NCBI RefSeq assembly: GCF_017498565.1
Contig: NZ_CP071794.1
Span: forward strand, 2,904,001 to 2,968,000
Direction: 5' to 3'
Source: Parasphingorhabdus cellanae
GTDB taxonomy: Bacteria; Pseudomonadota; Alphaproteobacteria; Sphingomonadales; Sphingomonadaceae
DNA: 64,000 bases
Below are positions 14,642 to 23,934 of the stretch, piece by piece (within the stretch, counting starts at the first letter, position 1; each line of letters starts with the position of its first letter). Both the position numbers and the translations under genes were made by a program. The notes under the pieces were generated by a model. That model was not told the origin of the DNA, did not search any database, and saw only the letters and a program-made list of their open reading frames with translations.

Positions 14642-17347
14642 ATGACGAAGCGGGCATCTTTGGTCACCAGTCTATTTTTGAGCACGGCGCTGTTTTCGCC
14701 TGCTGCCTTGGCACAAGCAACCGATGCGGCGGCGCAGCCGGACCAGACAGATGAAGCAACGGACGAGGAACTTCCGGATGACGATGTTGATATCTCGGCA
14801 CCCGGCGGCGATTTCAGCGGCGAGATTATCGTTCGTGGCAAATTCATCCCCAACCCCATCCGTGCGACTTCAGAGGTTGTTTCGGTGCTGGGCGAGGAAG
14901 AAATAGCCCGCGCCGCCGATGGTGACATTGCTGGCTCGTTGCAGCGCGTAACCGGATTGAGTGTTGTCGGTGGCCGTTTTGTTTTTGTCCGCGGCTTGGG
15001 TGAGCGCTATTCGTTGGCTTTGCTGAATGGCTTGCCACTGCCTTCGCCCGAACCATTACGCCGTGTGGTTCCGCTCGATCTGTTCCCGACCAGCGTGATT
15101 GCTTCGACGGTTGTCCAAAAAAGCTACTCGGTTAATTATCCTGGCGAGTTTGGCGGCGGTGTTATCAATCTGACGACCAAAGCGACGCCGGAAGAGCCGT
15201 TCCTGAAATTCAGCTTTGGCCTCAGCGGTGATAGTGAAACAACTGGCAATCTGGGCTACACCTATGATGGCTCGGACCTGGATATTATCGGTTATGACAG
15301 CGGTGTGCGGGATATTCCCAATGGTCTTGGCCAAGCGATTGCACAAAATGTTCCAATATCCGTTGGCAATGATTTCAGCAGCCTTGATCTGCAGAATTTT
15401 GCCGCCAGCCTGAACAATGCGGAAACGTCCGTCATTCAGCGTAACAACGACATCCCGGCAAATTTTTCTGCCGAGGTTACTGGTGGCACAACCATTGATG
15501 TGGGCGATGCCTTTGTCGGTATCATCGCCACAGCTGGTTTTGAAAATAGCTGGCGCACACGTGGTGGTTTGCAACAGACGTCTCAAGGCATTGTCAATAT
15601 TGACGGCACAGAAGGCCTGCGTCCGGACCAGAATTTCAATTTTCTGACCACAGAAAACCGTATCATTGTCAATGGGCTGCTGGCTCTTTCTGCAGAAGTC
15701 GGTGAGCATAAATTCCGGTTCACCAATCTCTATATTCACGACACGGTCAAAGATGCCTCGATCAAGCAGGGCATTGATGCGATTAACGTTGATGAAGAAA
15801 CTCTGCTTAATCAAAGCCGCACGAGCTGGTTTGAGCGGCAGCTGTTTACGACCCAGTTTGTCGGTGAACTGAAATTTGATGAAGTCTCGGTCGATTTGCG
15901 CGGCAGCTACGCCAATTCGAAGCGCGACGCGCCTTATCAGCGGACATATAGTTATCGGTTTGATAGCCAGTTTGCGAATGATTTCGTCAACGACCTGACA
16001 TCACCTGGCGAGTCAGCGCGTATAAGATTCAGTGACCTGAACGACGATGTTTATGGCGCTGGGATTGACCTCGGTTACGAAACCAATATTGGTGTGCCGA
16101 TCAATCTGACTGCTGGTTACAGCTATTATCTCAATGACCGGGACGCACAGCGCCGGGATTTTCGTTTTGTTCCTGCAAACGGGCTAGGGAGCCCATTTGA
16201 TCAACAACGGATCGATTTCCTGCTTTCCGATTTCAATATTTTCACACAGGATATTGAATTGCGCGAAGTGGCGGCGCAAACGTCGGTGCCGGCATATACT
16301 GCAGAATTGGAAATCCATGGTGGCTACGGTCAGGTTGACGCCGAGCTTGCCGATGGTCTGCGTCTTAATCTCGGCGTGCGTTATGAAGATGCGCAGCAGG
16401 AAGTTCTACCGATCACGCTAACCGGTGGGCAAGCCTCGGTCGCTACCGGTCTGGATAATGATTATTGGCTGCCGGCGGGTACACTGACCTGGAATTTCGC
16501 CGATGATATGCAATTTCGTCTCGCGGCTTCCAAAACTGTCGCACGTCCGCAGTTCCGTGAACTGGCACCGCAGCAGTTTCTGGATCTTGATACGGACCGG
16601 ACGTTCATCGGTAACCCGTTGCTGCAGGATAGTGAGCTGATCAATGTCGAAGGCCGGTTTGAATATTATATCGGCCGGGGCGAGCGCATTACGCTGGCCG
16701 GTTTCTACAAGGATATCGATAATCCGATTGAAAATGTTGCTTTTGTGCAGGGCGGCGGAACGTTGTTCACCGGTTTTTCGAATGCACCCAATGCAAAGCT
16801 TTATGGCGCGGAAGTCGAGCTGGTCAAATATTTCCCGCTCTATGACATATTCGGCGGAGACTTTTTTGAAGACCGCCGTCTTTTGTTGGCAGCAAATTAT
16901 ACCTACACCAAATCAGAAATTAATGTTGCCGATGGTGATACGGCTATCAACCCGGTTACATTGCAACCCACAAGTGCATTGAACCTGTTTGATGACGGGG
17001 ATCGCCTGACCGGTCAGTCCACTCATGTCGCTAACTTGCAATTTGGGATGGAAGCGGAAGAAGGCTTGTCCCAACAAACGATTTTGCTGACCTATAACAG
17101 CCCGCGGGTTACTGCCCGCGGACCTCAGGATCAGCCGGATCTCATCGAGCGTACGGGTTGGCAGATCGATTTTGTGATGCGTGAGCAACTGGAAATTGCT
17201 GGTCAGGAATTTGAGCTGAAGTTCGAAGCTCGCAATCTTCTGGGCACGGATTACCGCGAGTCACAGACGTTGAACGACACACGGATCATCAATAATGGCT
17301 ATGATATTGGCACGCGGTTGTCGATGACCATCGGCATCAACTTCTGA
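14642..17347 (+). CDS. TonB-dependent outer-membrane receptor
   Basis: TonB-dependent transporter of 901 aa. I start it at ATG 14642 (signal peptide MTKRASLVTSLFLSTALF..., cleavage near ALAQA) with AAGGAAA upstream; an open extension to 14537 overlaps the lipoprotein gene and the hairpin and is not used. After an acidic linker (about residues 25-55) comes the plug domain (IIVRGKFIPNP, GLSVVGGRFVFVRGLGERY, the conserved GEFGGGVINLTTK), then a 22-strand-type barrel. The final strand ends in Phe (RLSMTIGINF), the outer-membrane assembly signal. The region around residues 85-140 matches receptors of the carbohydrate/peptide class rather than siderophore types, but the ligand cannot be named. Position between a beta-helix lipoprotein and a T2SS operon suggests a functional unit. 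Confidence 0.93.
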   Translation: MTKRASLVTSLFLSTALFSPAALAQATDAAAQPDQTDEATDEELPDDDVDISAPGGDFSGEIIVRGKFIPNPIRATSEVVSVLGEEEIARAADGDIAGSLQRVTGLSVVGGRFVFVRGLGERYSLALLNGLPLPSPEPLRRVVPLDLFPTSVIASTVVQKSYSVNYPGEFGGGVINLTTKATPEEPFLKFSFGLSGDSETTGNLGYTYDGSDLDIIGYDSGVRDIPNGLGQAIAQNVPISVGNDFSSLDLQNFAASLNNAETSVIQRNNDIPANFSAEVTGGTTIDVGDAFVGIIATAGFENSWRTRGGLQQTSQGIVNIDGTEGLRPDQNFNFLTTENRIIVNGLLALSAEVGEHKFRFTNLYIHDTVKDASIKQGIDAINVDEETLLNQSRTSWFERQLFTTQFVGELKFDEVSVDLRGSYANSKRDAPYQRTYSYRFDSQFANDFVNDLTSPGESARIRFSDLNDDVYGAGIDLGYETNIGVPINLTAGYSYYLNDRDAQRRDFRFVPANGLGSPFDQQRIDFLLSDFNIFTQDIELREVAAQTSVPAYTAELEIHGGYGQVDAELADGLRLNLGVRYEDAQQEVLPITLTGGQASVATGLDNDYWLPAGTLTWNFADDMQFRLAASKTVARPQFRELAPQQFLDLDTDRTFIGNPLLQDSELINVEGRFEYYIGRGERITLAGFYKDIDNPIENVAFVQGGGTLFTGFSNAPNAKLYGAEVELVKYFPLYDIFGGDFFEDRRLLLAANYTYTKSEINVADGDTAINPVTLQPTSALNLFDDGDRLTGQSTHVANLQFGMEAEEGLSQQTILLTYNSPRVTARGPQDQPDLIERTGWQIDFVMREQLEIAGQEFELKFEARNLLGTDYRESQTLNDTRIINNGYDIGTRLSMTIGINF

Positions 17348-17453
17348 TCGTTGATTTCGGGCATTATGGCAGCGGAAAGCCGCTTGTAATTTTTCTGTCA
17401 TCAATGAGTCGCAGATTGGTCACCAAACCGTTATAGCAACTCTGGGAAGCAGA

Positions 17454-18302
17454 GTGCGGGGATTCGTGGTCATTCAATCATTTAACCAGTTTTTGGCCAA
17501 GGGCCGGGCTTTATCAATGTCCGGCCTCTATTCGATTTTGCTGGGTATATTGGCTGTATTGCTAGTGGTTCAGCTGATCAGACTGATCTGGCTGATAGTG
17601 ACGCCGCTAGGACTGGTAGGAGACTGGCAGTCGCGGGAGGTGCAAGTGTTGTCACCGCAATCACGGCTATCATTGTTCAATAGTTTTGACCCGTTTTTTC
17701 GTTCTGGCTCAGCCACAACCGCCAATGTTGTGACTTCATTGCAACTTACCTTATTTGGAATCCGCATGAATGAAGGGTCCGGTCTGGGTTCGGCAATATT
17801 GGCCGGACCAGATGGTGTTCAGGAAAGCTATGCTGTCGGAGATGAAATTATGTCCGGCGTCAAATTGAACACGGTATTGTTCGATCATGTTGTCATAGAC
17901 CGTGGTGGGGTAAGAGAAAGCCTGTATCTTGACCAATCTATTCCGGCGGAAACCGTCGGAACAGATAACACGCGTGGCGAGCAATCAAGCAGGCCTACTG
18001 CATCCGTTTCCGGAAATAAGCCGTCTGCAGATATGATTGCCGCTGCCGTTGATCTTTCTCCGCGCAATGCTGGCGGCCAGGTAACCGGCATCGTCGTGAG
18101 TCCGCGCGGCGAAGGCGAATTGTTTCGCGCCGCTGGTTTCCAGGACGGCGATATCATCGTGTCCGTAAATGGTCAGCCCGTTTCATCAGCCAGCGACATC
18201 GCAACTTTGAAAAGGCAAATCGTCCCCGGTGCCCGGCTTTCCGTCGAAGTGGAACGCGGGGCGGACACGGTTCCCATAGCCATTAATATGGGAGCGCAAT
18301 GA
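17454..18302 (+). CDS. gspC: type II secretion system protein GspC
   Basis: Inner-membrane clamp protein of the T2SS, linking the secretin GspD to the inner-membrane platform. The translated frame begins at GTG 17454, with an alternative ATG at 17517 (MSGLYSILLG) just before the single transmembrane helix. Next come the periplasmic homology region (LQLTLFGIRM, SAILAGPDGVQESYAVGDEI, VVIDRGGVRESL), a low-complexity linker, and a C-terminal PDZ domain (RGEGELFRAAGFQDGDIIV). PDZ-type GspC proteins help select substrates. It is the first gene of the gsp operon, 106 bases after the receptor stop, and its stop overlaps gspD (ATGATG). Confidence 0.93.
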   Translation: MRGFVVIQSFNQFLAKGRALSMSGLYSILLGILAVLLVVQLIRLIWLIVTPLGLVGDWQSREVQVLSPQSRLSLFNSFDPFFRSGSATTANVVTSLQLTLFGIRMNEGSGLGSAILAGPDGVQESYAVGDEIMSGVKLNTVLFDHVVIDRGGVRESLYLDQSIPAETVGTDNTRGEQSSRPTASVSGNKPSADMIAAAVDLSPRNAGGQVTGIVVSPRGEGELFRAAGFQDGDIIVSVNGQPVSSASDIATLKRQIVPGARLSVEVERGADTVPIAINMGAQ

Positions 18303-20497
18303 TGAAGACCGTTTTCTCGAAAATCGCTCTTAAGCTGACAGTGTCGTTGGCCATATTGGGACCGGTCGTTACGGTCCCCGCTTTGGCCCAGCACAGTCTG
18401 AACGTCCGTGATGCTGACATTCGGGCGTTTGTTCAGGATGCCGCACGTGTGACGGGCCGGACTTTCATTGTTGATAGCCGCGTACAGGGGAAGGTATCTG
18501 TCGTGACCGACAGGCCGCTGTCCCGATCGGAATATTTCGAAATTTTCCTTTCGACCTTGCGGGCCAATAATCTGGTCGCCATTCCCACCACCGGCGGGGC
18601 CTATCGTATTCAGCCTGCTGACGGCGCGGCAACCCAACCCACCCGAATTGGTACCCGGCAATCTGCGGCAAATCAGTTTGTGACCGAAGTTGTCCGACTT
18701 AAGTCGATAGAGGCAACAGCCGCTTTGGAAACACTGCGTCCCTTGATCAGCAAGCAGGGCGCTATAACCGCCAATCGCAATGCCAATAGCCTGGTGATCG
18801 TCGACTATGCTGACAATATCCGGCGTGTTCGTGAACTGGTGCGGAGGATCGACCGCGACAGCGCAGCATCAACGATCGTCAACCTGAAAAATGCCGGTGC
18901 GCGAGAAATAGCCACGTCTTTGCAGGCCCTGGCACAACAAGGCGGTGAAGGAATCGTTGCACCTGTGACCGTGGTCGCGATTGACAGCAGCAACAGTATT
19001 GCTCTGCGGGGCGACCCCGGTGCGACCGCCAAATTTGCGCAAATGGCGCGCGAATTGGACCAACGCGCTGAATCCGGCACGGAAATCCGGGTGCATCAAC
19101 TGGACTATGCTGATGCCGAAAAACTATTGCCTGTTATCGAGCAGCTTTTGGGACAAGCTACCAATGGGACTACACCAGTCGCTACCAGTGTCGCTCAGCC
19201 AACCGGTGGAAATGGTGGTAATGGAGAGGGAGCGGCTGTTATTCCCGCGTCCACAGGTACTGGCTCCGGCAACGGGATATCTCGGCGCGGACCAGCTGTC
19301 GTTACCCGCTATGAAGGGACGAACGCAGTCATTGTCGCCGCTAGTCCGGATGTTCAACGGATGGTTGGTGAGCTGATCCGTCAGCTTGATACGCGTCAGG
19401 AACAAGTGTCGGTTGAAGCGATTATTGTTGAAATCTCCGACTCTTTGGCGCGTGAGTTGGGTATCCAGTTCCTTATTGGTGGTAAGAATACACCATTTGC
19501 TGTGACCAATTTTTCCAATGCTGGTCCCAATATTGTCGATATTGCCGGAGGCCTGCTTGCAGATCAATTTGATACGACGACCACCACGACCACCGATACG
19601 GCAACGACGACAACAACCAACAGTGCGGTTGGCGACAAGCTTTTGGAAAATGCCGCTGACGCGATCTTAGGAGCCCGCGGTTCATTCACCGGTTTTGCAA
19701 CTTCGCTTGGCGGCAATACGATTTTGGGAACGATCATCAATGCAGTGCAGCGGGATTCTGACTCCAACTTGCTCTCTACCCCGTCCCTGACGGTCAATAA
19801 CAACCTCAAAGGTAGCATATTATTCGGTCAGGAAATCCCGGTCTCTACGGGTGAAGCGTTATCAGACAATTTCGACAATGCTTTTCGCACCATACAAAGA
19901 CAAAATGTCGGTATCGAGTTGGAAGTGACGCCGCAGATTAATGCCGGTGACGAAGTGCGGCTGGAACTGCGGCAGGAAGTCAGTTCTATTGCTGGGCCGG
20001 TTTCGGATGATTTCAACGAACTGATCATCAACAAGCGCGAGATTCAGACCACCGTGACCGTGGGTGATGGTGAGATAATTGCACTGGGCGGTTTGCTCGA
20101 TGACAATGAACGTCGCACGATCGAAAAAATCCCGTTTTTGGGGGATATTCCTCTGATCGGTGAGTTATTTAAGTCGCGAGGCAAAGAGCGTGTCAAAACC
20201 AATTTGATGGTCTTTATTCGCCCCAAAATTTTACGCAGCCGGGCCGACGCGCGCGCGTTTTCTGCCCGCCGTTACGGCTATATTCGGGGCAGACAGCTTC
20301 GCCGCGATCCGGAGTTGGAGCCTTCGCTGGATGTGTTGGTTAGGGACTATATGGGCGCAGTGCCTCCGATGACCGAAACGCTACCCGGCGACCAGATCAT
20401 CTACGCACCCGGAGCGGTTTCGGCAGCTCAGAACCCAACTACTGTAGAGCAAGTGCCTTTGGTACCAAGCCGTCCTGATGCAGAGAAGGGTGACTGA
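18299..20497 (+). CDS. gspD: type II secretion system secretin GspD
   Basis: Outer-membrane secretin channel of the T2SS, 732 aa. A signal peptide (cleavage near PALAQH, about residue 30) precedes the N0 domain (LNVRDADIRAFVQDAARVTGRTF), then the N1-N3 domains (VVRLKSIEA, IVNLKNAGAREIA, VHQLDYADAEKLLPVIEQLL) with a Gly/Asn-rich insert in N3. The secretin domain follows (VEAIIVEISDSLARELGIQF, then IPFLGDIPLIGELFKSRG). Within it is an odd Thr-rich stretch near residues 425-441. The start may be ATG 18299 or 18302. No pilotin gene (gspS) is visible. Confidence 0.96.
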   Translation: MMKTVFSKIALKLTVSLAILGPVVTVPALAQHSLNVRDADIRAFVQDAARVTGRTFIVDSRVQGKVSVVTDRPLSRSEYFEIFLSTLRANNLVAIPTTGGAYRIQPADGAATQPTRIGTRQSAANQFVTEVVRLKSIEATAALETLRPLISKQGAITANRNANSLVIVDYADNIRRVRELVRRIDRDSAASTIVNLKNAGAREIATSLQALAQQGGEGIVAPVTVVAIDSSNSIALRGDPGATAKFAQMARELDQRAESGTEIRVHQLDYADAEKLLPVIEQLLGQATNGTTPVATSVAQPTGGNGGNGEGAAVIPASTGTGSGNGISRRGPAVVTRYEGTNAVIVAASPDVQRMVGELIRQLDTRQEQVSVEAIIVEISDSLARELGIQFLIGGKNTPFAVTNFSNAGPNIVDIAGGLLADQFDTTTTTTTDTATTTTTNSAVGDKLLENAADAILGARGSFTGFATSLGGNTILGTIINAVQRDSDSNLLSTPSLTVNNNLKGSILFGQEIPVSTGEALSDNFDNAFRTIQRQNVGIELEVTPQINAGDEVRLELRQEVSSIAGPVSDDFNELIINKREIQTTVTVGDGEIIALGGLLDDNERRTIEKIPFLGDIPLIGELFKSRGKERVKTNLMVFIRPKILRSRADARAFSARRYGYIRGRQLRRDPELEPSLDVLVRDYMGAVPPMTETLPGDQIIYAPGAVSAAQNPTTVEQVPLVPSRPDAEKGD

Positions 20498-22065
20498 TGA
20501 AAATCGCGAAGGGAACAGATGCTGACGTTTCCGGCGATAATGACAAGCCCGTTGGCGAAGAATCAACCCTGTCACCCCCGCTGCTCGATATACCTTATGC
20601 TTTTGCCCGAGATAACGGGGTTTTGTTGATGCGCGTCGATGGCGAGCGCTTGTCAGTCGCGCTGCGCGAAGGGTCTGACCCGCAGGCGCTGCTAGAAGTC
20701 CGTCGCTATCTGGCCATGCCTTTCGATGTCGAAATGGCCTCACCCGAGGCGTTCGAAAAAATGCTCTCCGAGCATTATGCGATGGACGGCAGCGCAGCAG
20801 CGATGGCGGGCGACATGAGCCTTAGCAATGATGCACTTGATGATATTGCCGGTGATATTCCGAGTGCAGAAGATTTGCTCGACAGCGCTGATGATGCACC
20901 GACGATCCGATTGATCAACGGCATCATCGCAGAAGCGGCTAGGCAGGGCGCGTCGGATATTCATATCGAGCCCTATGAAACCGGTCTTGTGGTGCGCATG
21001 CGGGTTGACGGCGTGTTGCAGGAAAAGCTTCGCATGCCACCGCATGTGGCTTCGGTCATCGTGAACCGCATCAAAGTGATGGCACGGCTCGACATCGCTG
21101 AGCGCAGGATCCCGCAAGATGGCCGGATCAGCTTGACCCTCGGCGGCAAACTTTTGGATGTGCGGGTTTCGACGCTGCCCAATCGTGCCAATGAACGTGT
21201 TGTTATGCGGATTTTGGACAAAGAAAGCGCTGCGATATCCCTCGATCTGCTCGGAATGTCCGAAACCACGCACGAGATTTTGACCGAAGCATTGGCTGAA
21301 CCCAATGGCATCATATTGGTCACCGGGCCAACCGGTTCAGGTAAAACAACATCGCTCTATGCCGGCCTGAAACAGCTTAATGATGGTAGTCGCAATATCC
21401 TTACTGTTGAAGACCCAGTGGAATATGCAATTGAGGGCATCGGCCAAACACAGGTCAATGCCAAGGTCGGCCTGACCTTTGCCGCTGGCCTGCGCGCCAT
21501 TTTGCGACAGGATCCAGACGTGGTTATGGTCGGCGAGATTCGTGACCGGGAGACTGCGGAAATTGCCGTTCAAGCATCGCTAACCGGGCATCTGGTGCTC
21601 TCTACGGTACATACTAACGATGCTGTTGGAGCCATTACGCGCATGCGCGACATGAAGGTTGAGCCGTTTCTATTGGCCTCGACCTTGCGGGCTGTGATTG
21701 CGCAGCGGCTGGTGCGCAAGCTCTGCCCGCATTGCCGGATACCGATACAGGCTGATGGCAGTCTTGCCTCGCTGCTCGGTTTTGACAATGGCACGGTTGT
21801 CTATCGTGAAGTGGGCTGCGATGAATGCAATCATACCGGATTTCAGGGCCGAATTGGTGTATTTGAAGCTATCCGGGTCGATGAAACAATTCGCAAATTG
21901 ATCAATGATGGCGGTGATGAAGCCCGCATCGCAGCGCACGCTTTTCTGAAAAAGCCCAATCTGGGGTCCGCCGCTCGTTCGCTGGTTCGGGAGGGGCTAA
22001 CCACGGCAGAAGAAGGCATTCGTATTTCGCGCCGCGAATCGCTGGATGAACAGGTTGATGCCTGA
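20497..22065 (+). CDS. gspE: type II secretion system ATPase GspE
   Basis: Cytoplasmic hexameric ATPase (522 aa) that drives pseudopilus assembly. The N-terminal GspE-N domain (residues 1-100) is followed by an Asp-rich linker and the N2 domain (ASDIHIEPYETGLVVRMRVDG). The ATPase core has Walker A GPTGSGKT at 277-284, the Asp box ILTVEDPVEY, Walker B VVMVGEIRD and the His box LSTVHTNDAVGA. The metal-binding CM domain has cysteines at 410 and 413 and at 441 and 444. All catalytic parts are intact. It overlaps gspD by one base (TGATG) and gspF by 8 bases. Confidence 0.97.
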   Translation: MKIAKGTDADVSGDNDKPVGEESTLSPPLLDIPYAFARDNGVLLMRVDGERLSVALREGSDPQALLEVRRYLAMPFDVEMASPEAFEKMLSEHYAMDGSAAAMAGDMSLSNDALDDIAGDIPSAEDLLDSADDAPTIRLINGIIAEAARQGASDIHIEPYETGLVVRMRVDGVLQEKLRMPPHVASVIVNRIKVMARLDIAERRIPQDGRISLTLGGKLLDVRVSTLPNRANERVVMRILDKESAAISLDLLGMSETTHEILTEALAEPNGIILVTGPTGSGKTTSLYAGLKQLNDGSRNILTVEDPVEYAIEGIGQTQVNAKVGLTFAAGLRAILRQDPDVVMVGEIRDRETAEIAVQASLTGHLVLSTVHTNDAVGAITRMRDMKVEPFLLASTLRAVIAQRLVRKLCPHCRIPIQADGSLASLLGFDNGTVVYREVGCDECNHTGFQGRIGVFEAIRVDETIRKLINDGGDEARIAAHAFLKKPNLGSAARSLVREGLTTAEEGIRISRRESLDEQVDA

Positions 22066-23272
22066 TTTTTCTTACACGGCAATAGACCCCAAAGGCCGGG
22101 AAAAAACTGGTCGCATAGCAGCGGATAGCAATGATGCGGCCCGTGCGAAATTGACCGAACGCAATTTTTATATCGTGAGAATGGAGACCGCACAGGACAC
22201 AGAGGTCAAACCGGCCCGCTCGCTATTTGGTCCCAAGAAGCTTGCTTCCAAAGAACTTACTTTGTTTACGCGGCAATTGTCCTCACTGGTACAAGTTAGT
22301 CCGCTGGAAGAAGCATTGCGGACAATTGGTGGCCAAAATGAAAAGGCACATGTCCGGGACCGCATAAGCTCAGTCCATGGGGGCGTCATTGAGGGGCAGC
22401 GCCTGGCCGAAGCCATGCGGCGTGAGCCAGCCAGTTTCCCGTCCCTTTACCGGGCGATGATCGCTGCTGGCGAAAGCTCGGGGACATTGCCGGATATCAC
22501 CGAACGTCTGGCTAATCTGCTGGAGCGTCAGGCTGAAATGCGCGGCAAGCTGATCAGCGCGCTGGCTTATCCAATCATATTGGCATTGGTTGCCATATTG
22601 GTGGTAGCCTTGCTGATGATTGCAGTCGTTCCCAAGGTCGTCGAGCAATTTGACGACGTGAACCAACAGCTTCCGCTTGTGACACGACTGGTGATCGGTA
22701 TCTCTGATTTCCTGGCCAATTGGTGGTGGGCGCTGGTCGCCAGCATCGCTGTTTTTATATTGCTCGCGTGGCGTGCTTTGAAAGAGCCGCATATCCGGTA
22801 TCGCTTCGATGCTTTTTTGCTCCGCCTGCCGTTTTTCGGACGGTTGCTGCGTGATTTGAATGCTGCGCGGTTGGCCAGAACGCTCTCGACTATGGTGGCG
22901 AGCCGTTTACCAATATTGGAAGGTCTTCGACTAACCACCAACACAATCAGCAATACCGTTTTGCGTAAAGCGTCTGAGGATATGGTGGAAACAATCCGAG
23001 GTGGCGGCAGCCTGTCCAAAGCGCTCAAAAATACTGGCGTGTTCCCCCCGATGCTGGTTTATCTGACAGCAAGCGGCGAGGCATCTGGTCAGCTGGACGA
23101 TATGCTCGCGCGAGCGGCAGATTATCTGGAACGCGAATTTGATAATTTCACCTCCACGGCTTTATCGCTGCTCGAACCGCTGATCATTGTTCTGTTGGGC
23201 GGTGTTGTAGCGGTCGTGATTTTGGCTATATTATTACCAATATTGCAGCTTCAAAATCTTGCCGGTCTATAG
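22058..23272 (+). CDS. gspF: type II secretion system inner-membrane protein GspF
   Basis: Polytopic platform protein (404 aa from ATG 22058; an in-frame ATG at 22046 is possible). ATG 22058 is preferred for its AGG spacing and the family N-terminus PDFSYTAIDPKGREKTG. It has two repeated T2SSF domains: the first with FTRQLSSLVQVSPLEEAL and GESSGTLPDITERLANLLERQ, the second with ARTLSTMVASRLPILEGL and ASGEASGQLDDML. Three membrane segments (about residues 170-192, 224-243, 374-398) end in LLPILQLQNL. It couples GspE to the pseudopilus and sits 22 bases before gspG. Confidence 0.95.
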   Translation: MPDFSYTAIDPKGREKTGRIAADSNDAARAKLTERNFYIVRMETAQDTEVKPARSLFGPKKLASKELTLFTRQLSSLVQVSPLEEALRTIGGQNEKAHVRDRISSVHGGVIEGQRLAEAMRREPASFPSLYRAMIAAGESSGTLPDITERLANLLERQAEMRGKLISALAYPIILALVAILVVALLMIAVVPKVVEQFDDVNQQLPLVTRLVIGISDFLANWWWALVASIAVFILLAWRALKEPHIRYRFDAFLLRLPFFGRLLRDLNAARLARTLSTMVASRLPILEGLRLTTNTISNTVLRKASEDMVETIRGGGSLSKALKNTGVFPPMLVYLTASGEASGQLDDMLARAADYLEREFDNFTSTALSLLEPLIIVLLGGVVAVVILAILLPILQLQNLAGL

Positions 23273-23294
23273 AGCCGGATTGATAGGAAAATAT

Positions 23295-23780
23295 ATGTCA
23301 CGCTTTTTAAACAGTGCCATCGCAGAAATTGCCCGCGCGCGCGCAAGTGATGCCAAGCAAAAACCGAAACCTAATGGCTTCACGCTGGTGGAGCTTATGG
23401 TCGTCATATTCATTCTTGGTTTGTTGACGACCGTTGTTGTTATCAACGTATTGCCAAGTCAGGACCGCGCGATGGTGGAAAAAGCGCGGGCTGATATCGC
23501 AACTTTAGGACAGGCGCTCGAAATGTACCGGCTTGATAACCTAAGCTATCCGGCGTCGTCCGATGGTTTGGCGGCATTGACAAGCGCTCCAGCTTCGCTT
23601 CCACCGTCGGCTCGTTATCGACAAGGCGGGTATATCAAGAAACTTCCTGATGACCCTTGGGGACGGCCCTATCAATATGATAATCCGGGACGCAATGGCC
23701 CCGGTTTTGACCTTTATTCGCTGGGTGCGGATGGTGCCCCTGGCGGCGAAGACGACAATGCCGACATTTACGCGGAATAG
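23295..23780 (+). CDS. gspG: type II secretion system major pseudopilin GspG
   Basis: Major pseudopilin, the subunit of the periplasmic piston. ATG 23295 has ATAGGAAA upstream; product 161 aa. The prepilin-peptidase site is G28-F29 with the conserved Glu at +5 (GFTLVELMVV), followed by the hydrophobic helix. The mature part carries the GspG marks LGQALEMYRLDNLSYP, KKLPDDPWGRPYQY and the calcium loop FDLYSLGADGAPGGEDDNADI. The 28-residue leader is much longer than the usual 6-15, and no later canonical start is available. It is the only pseudopilin gene in the operon. Confidence 0.95.
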   Translation: MSRFLNSAIAEIARARASDAKQKPKPNGFTLVELMVVIFILGLLTTVVVINVLPSQDRAMVEKARADIATLGQALEMYRLDNLSYPASSDGLAALTSAPASLPPSARYRQGGYIKKLPDDPWGRPYQYDNPGRNGPGFDLYSLGADGAPGGEDDNADIYAE

Positions 23781-23838
23781 GAAAATTGCCGAAGGTGACA
23801 GCGCTCCCAAAATTGACTAGCTAACGGCTAGAGAAGCA

Positions 23839-23934
23839 ATGAAGTTTTTCAGCCGAGTCGGGGAGGCCATGTTGGAACAAGATCCGTTACTGCCTCTTGT
23901 CGTTTGTCTAATGAAGCGGAACCTTCGCGGCTGA
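23839..23934 (+). CDS. possible 31-residue ORF coupled to gspL
   Basis: A short reading frame from ATG 23839 (weak AGAGAAG upstream), or from ATG 23869 behind a strong GGGAGG, ends at TGA 23932-23934, whose final A is the first base of the gspL ATG. The peptide is Leu/Val-rich in the middle (LLPLVVCLMK) and then basic. It may be a leader peptide setting gspL translation, or a remnant where minor pseudopilin genes once stood. It resembles nothing I recognise. The coupling geometry is seen; expression is inferred. Confidence 0.3.
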   Translation: MKFFSRVGEAMLEQDPLLPLVVCLMKRNLRG

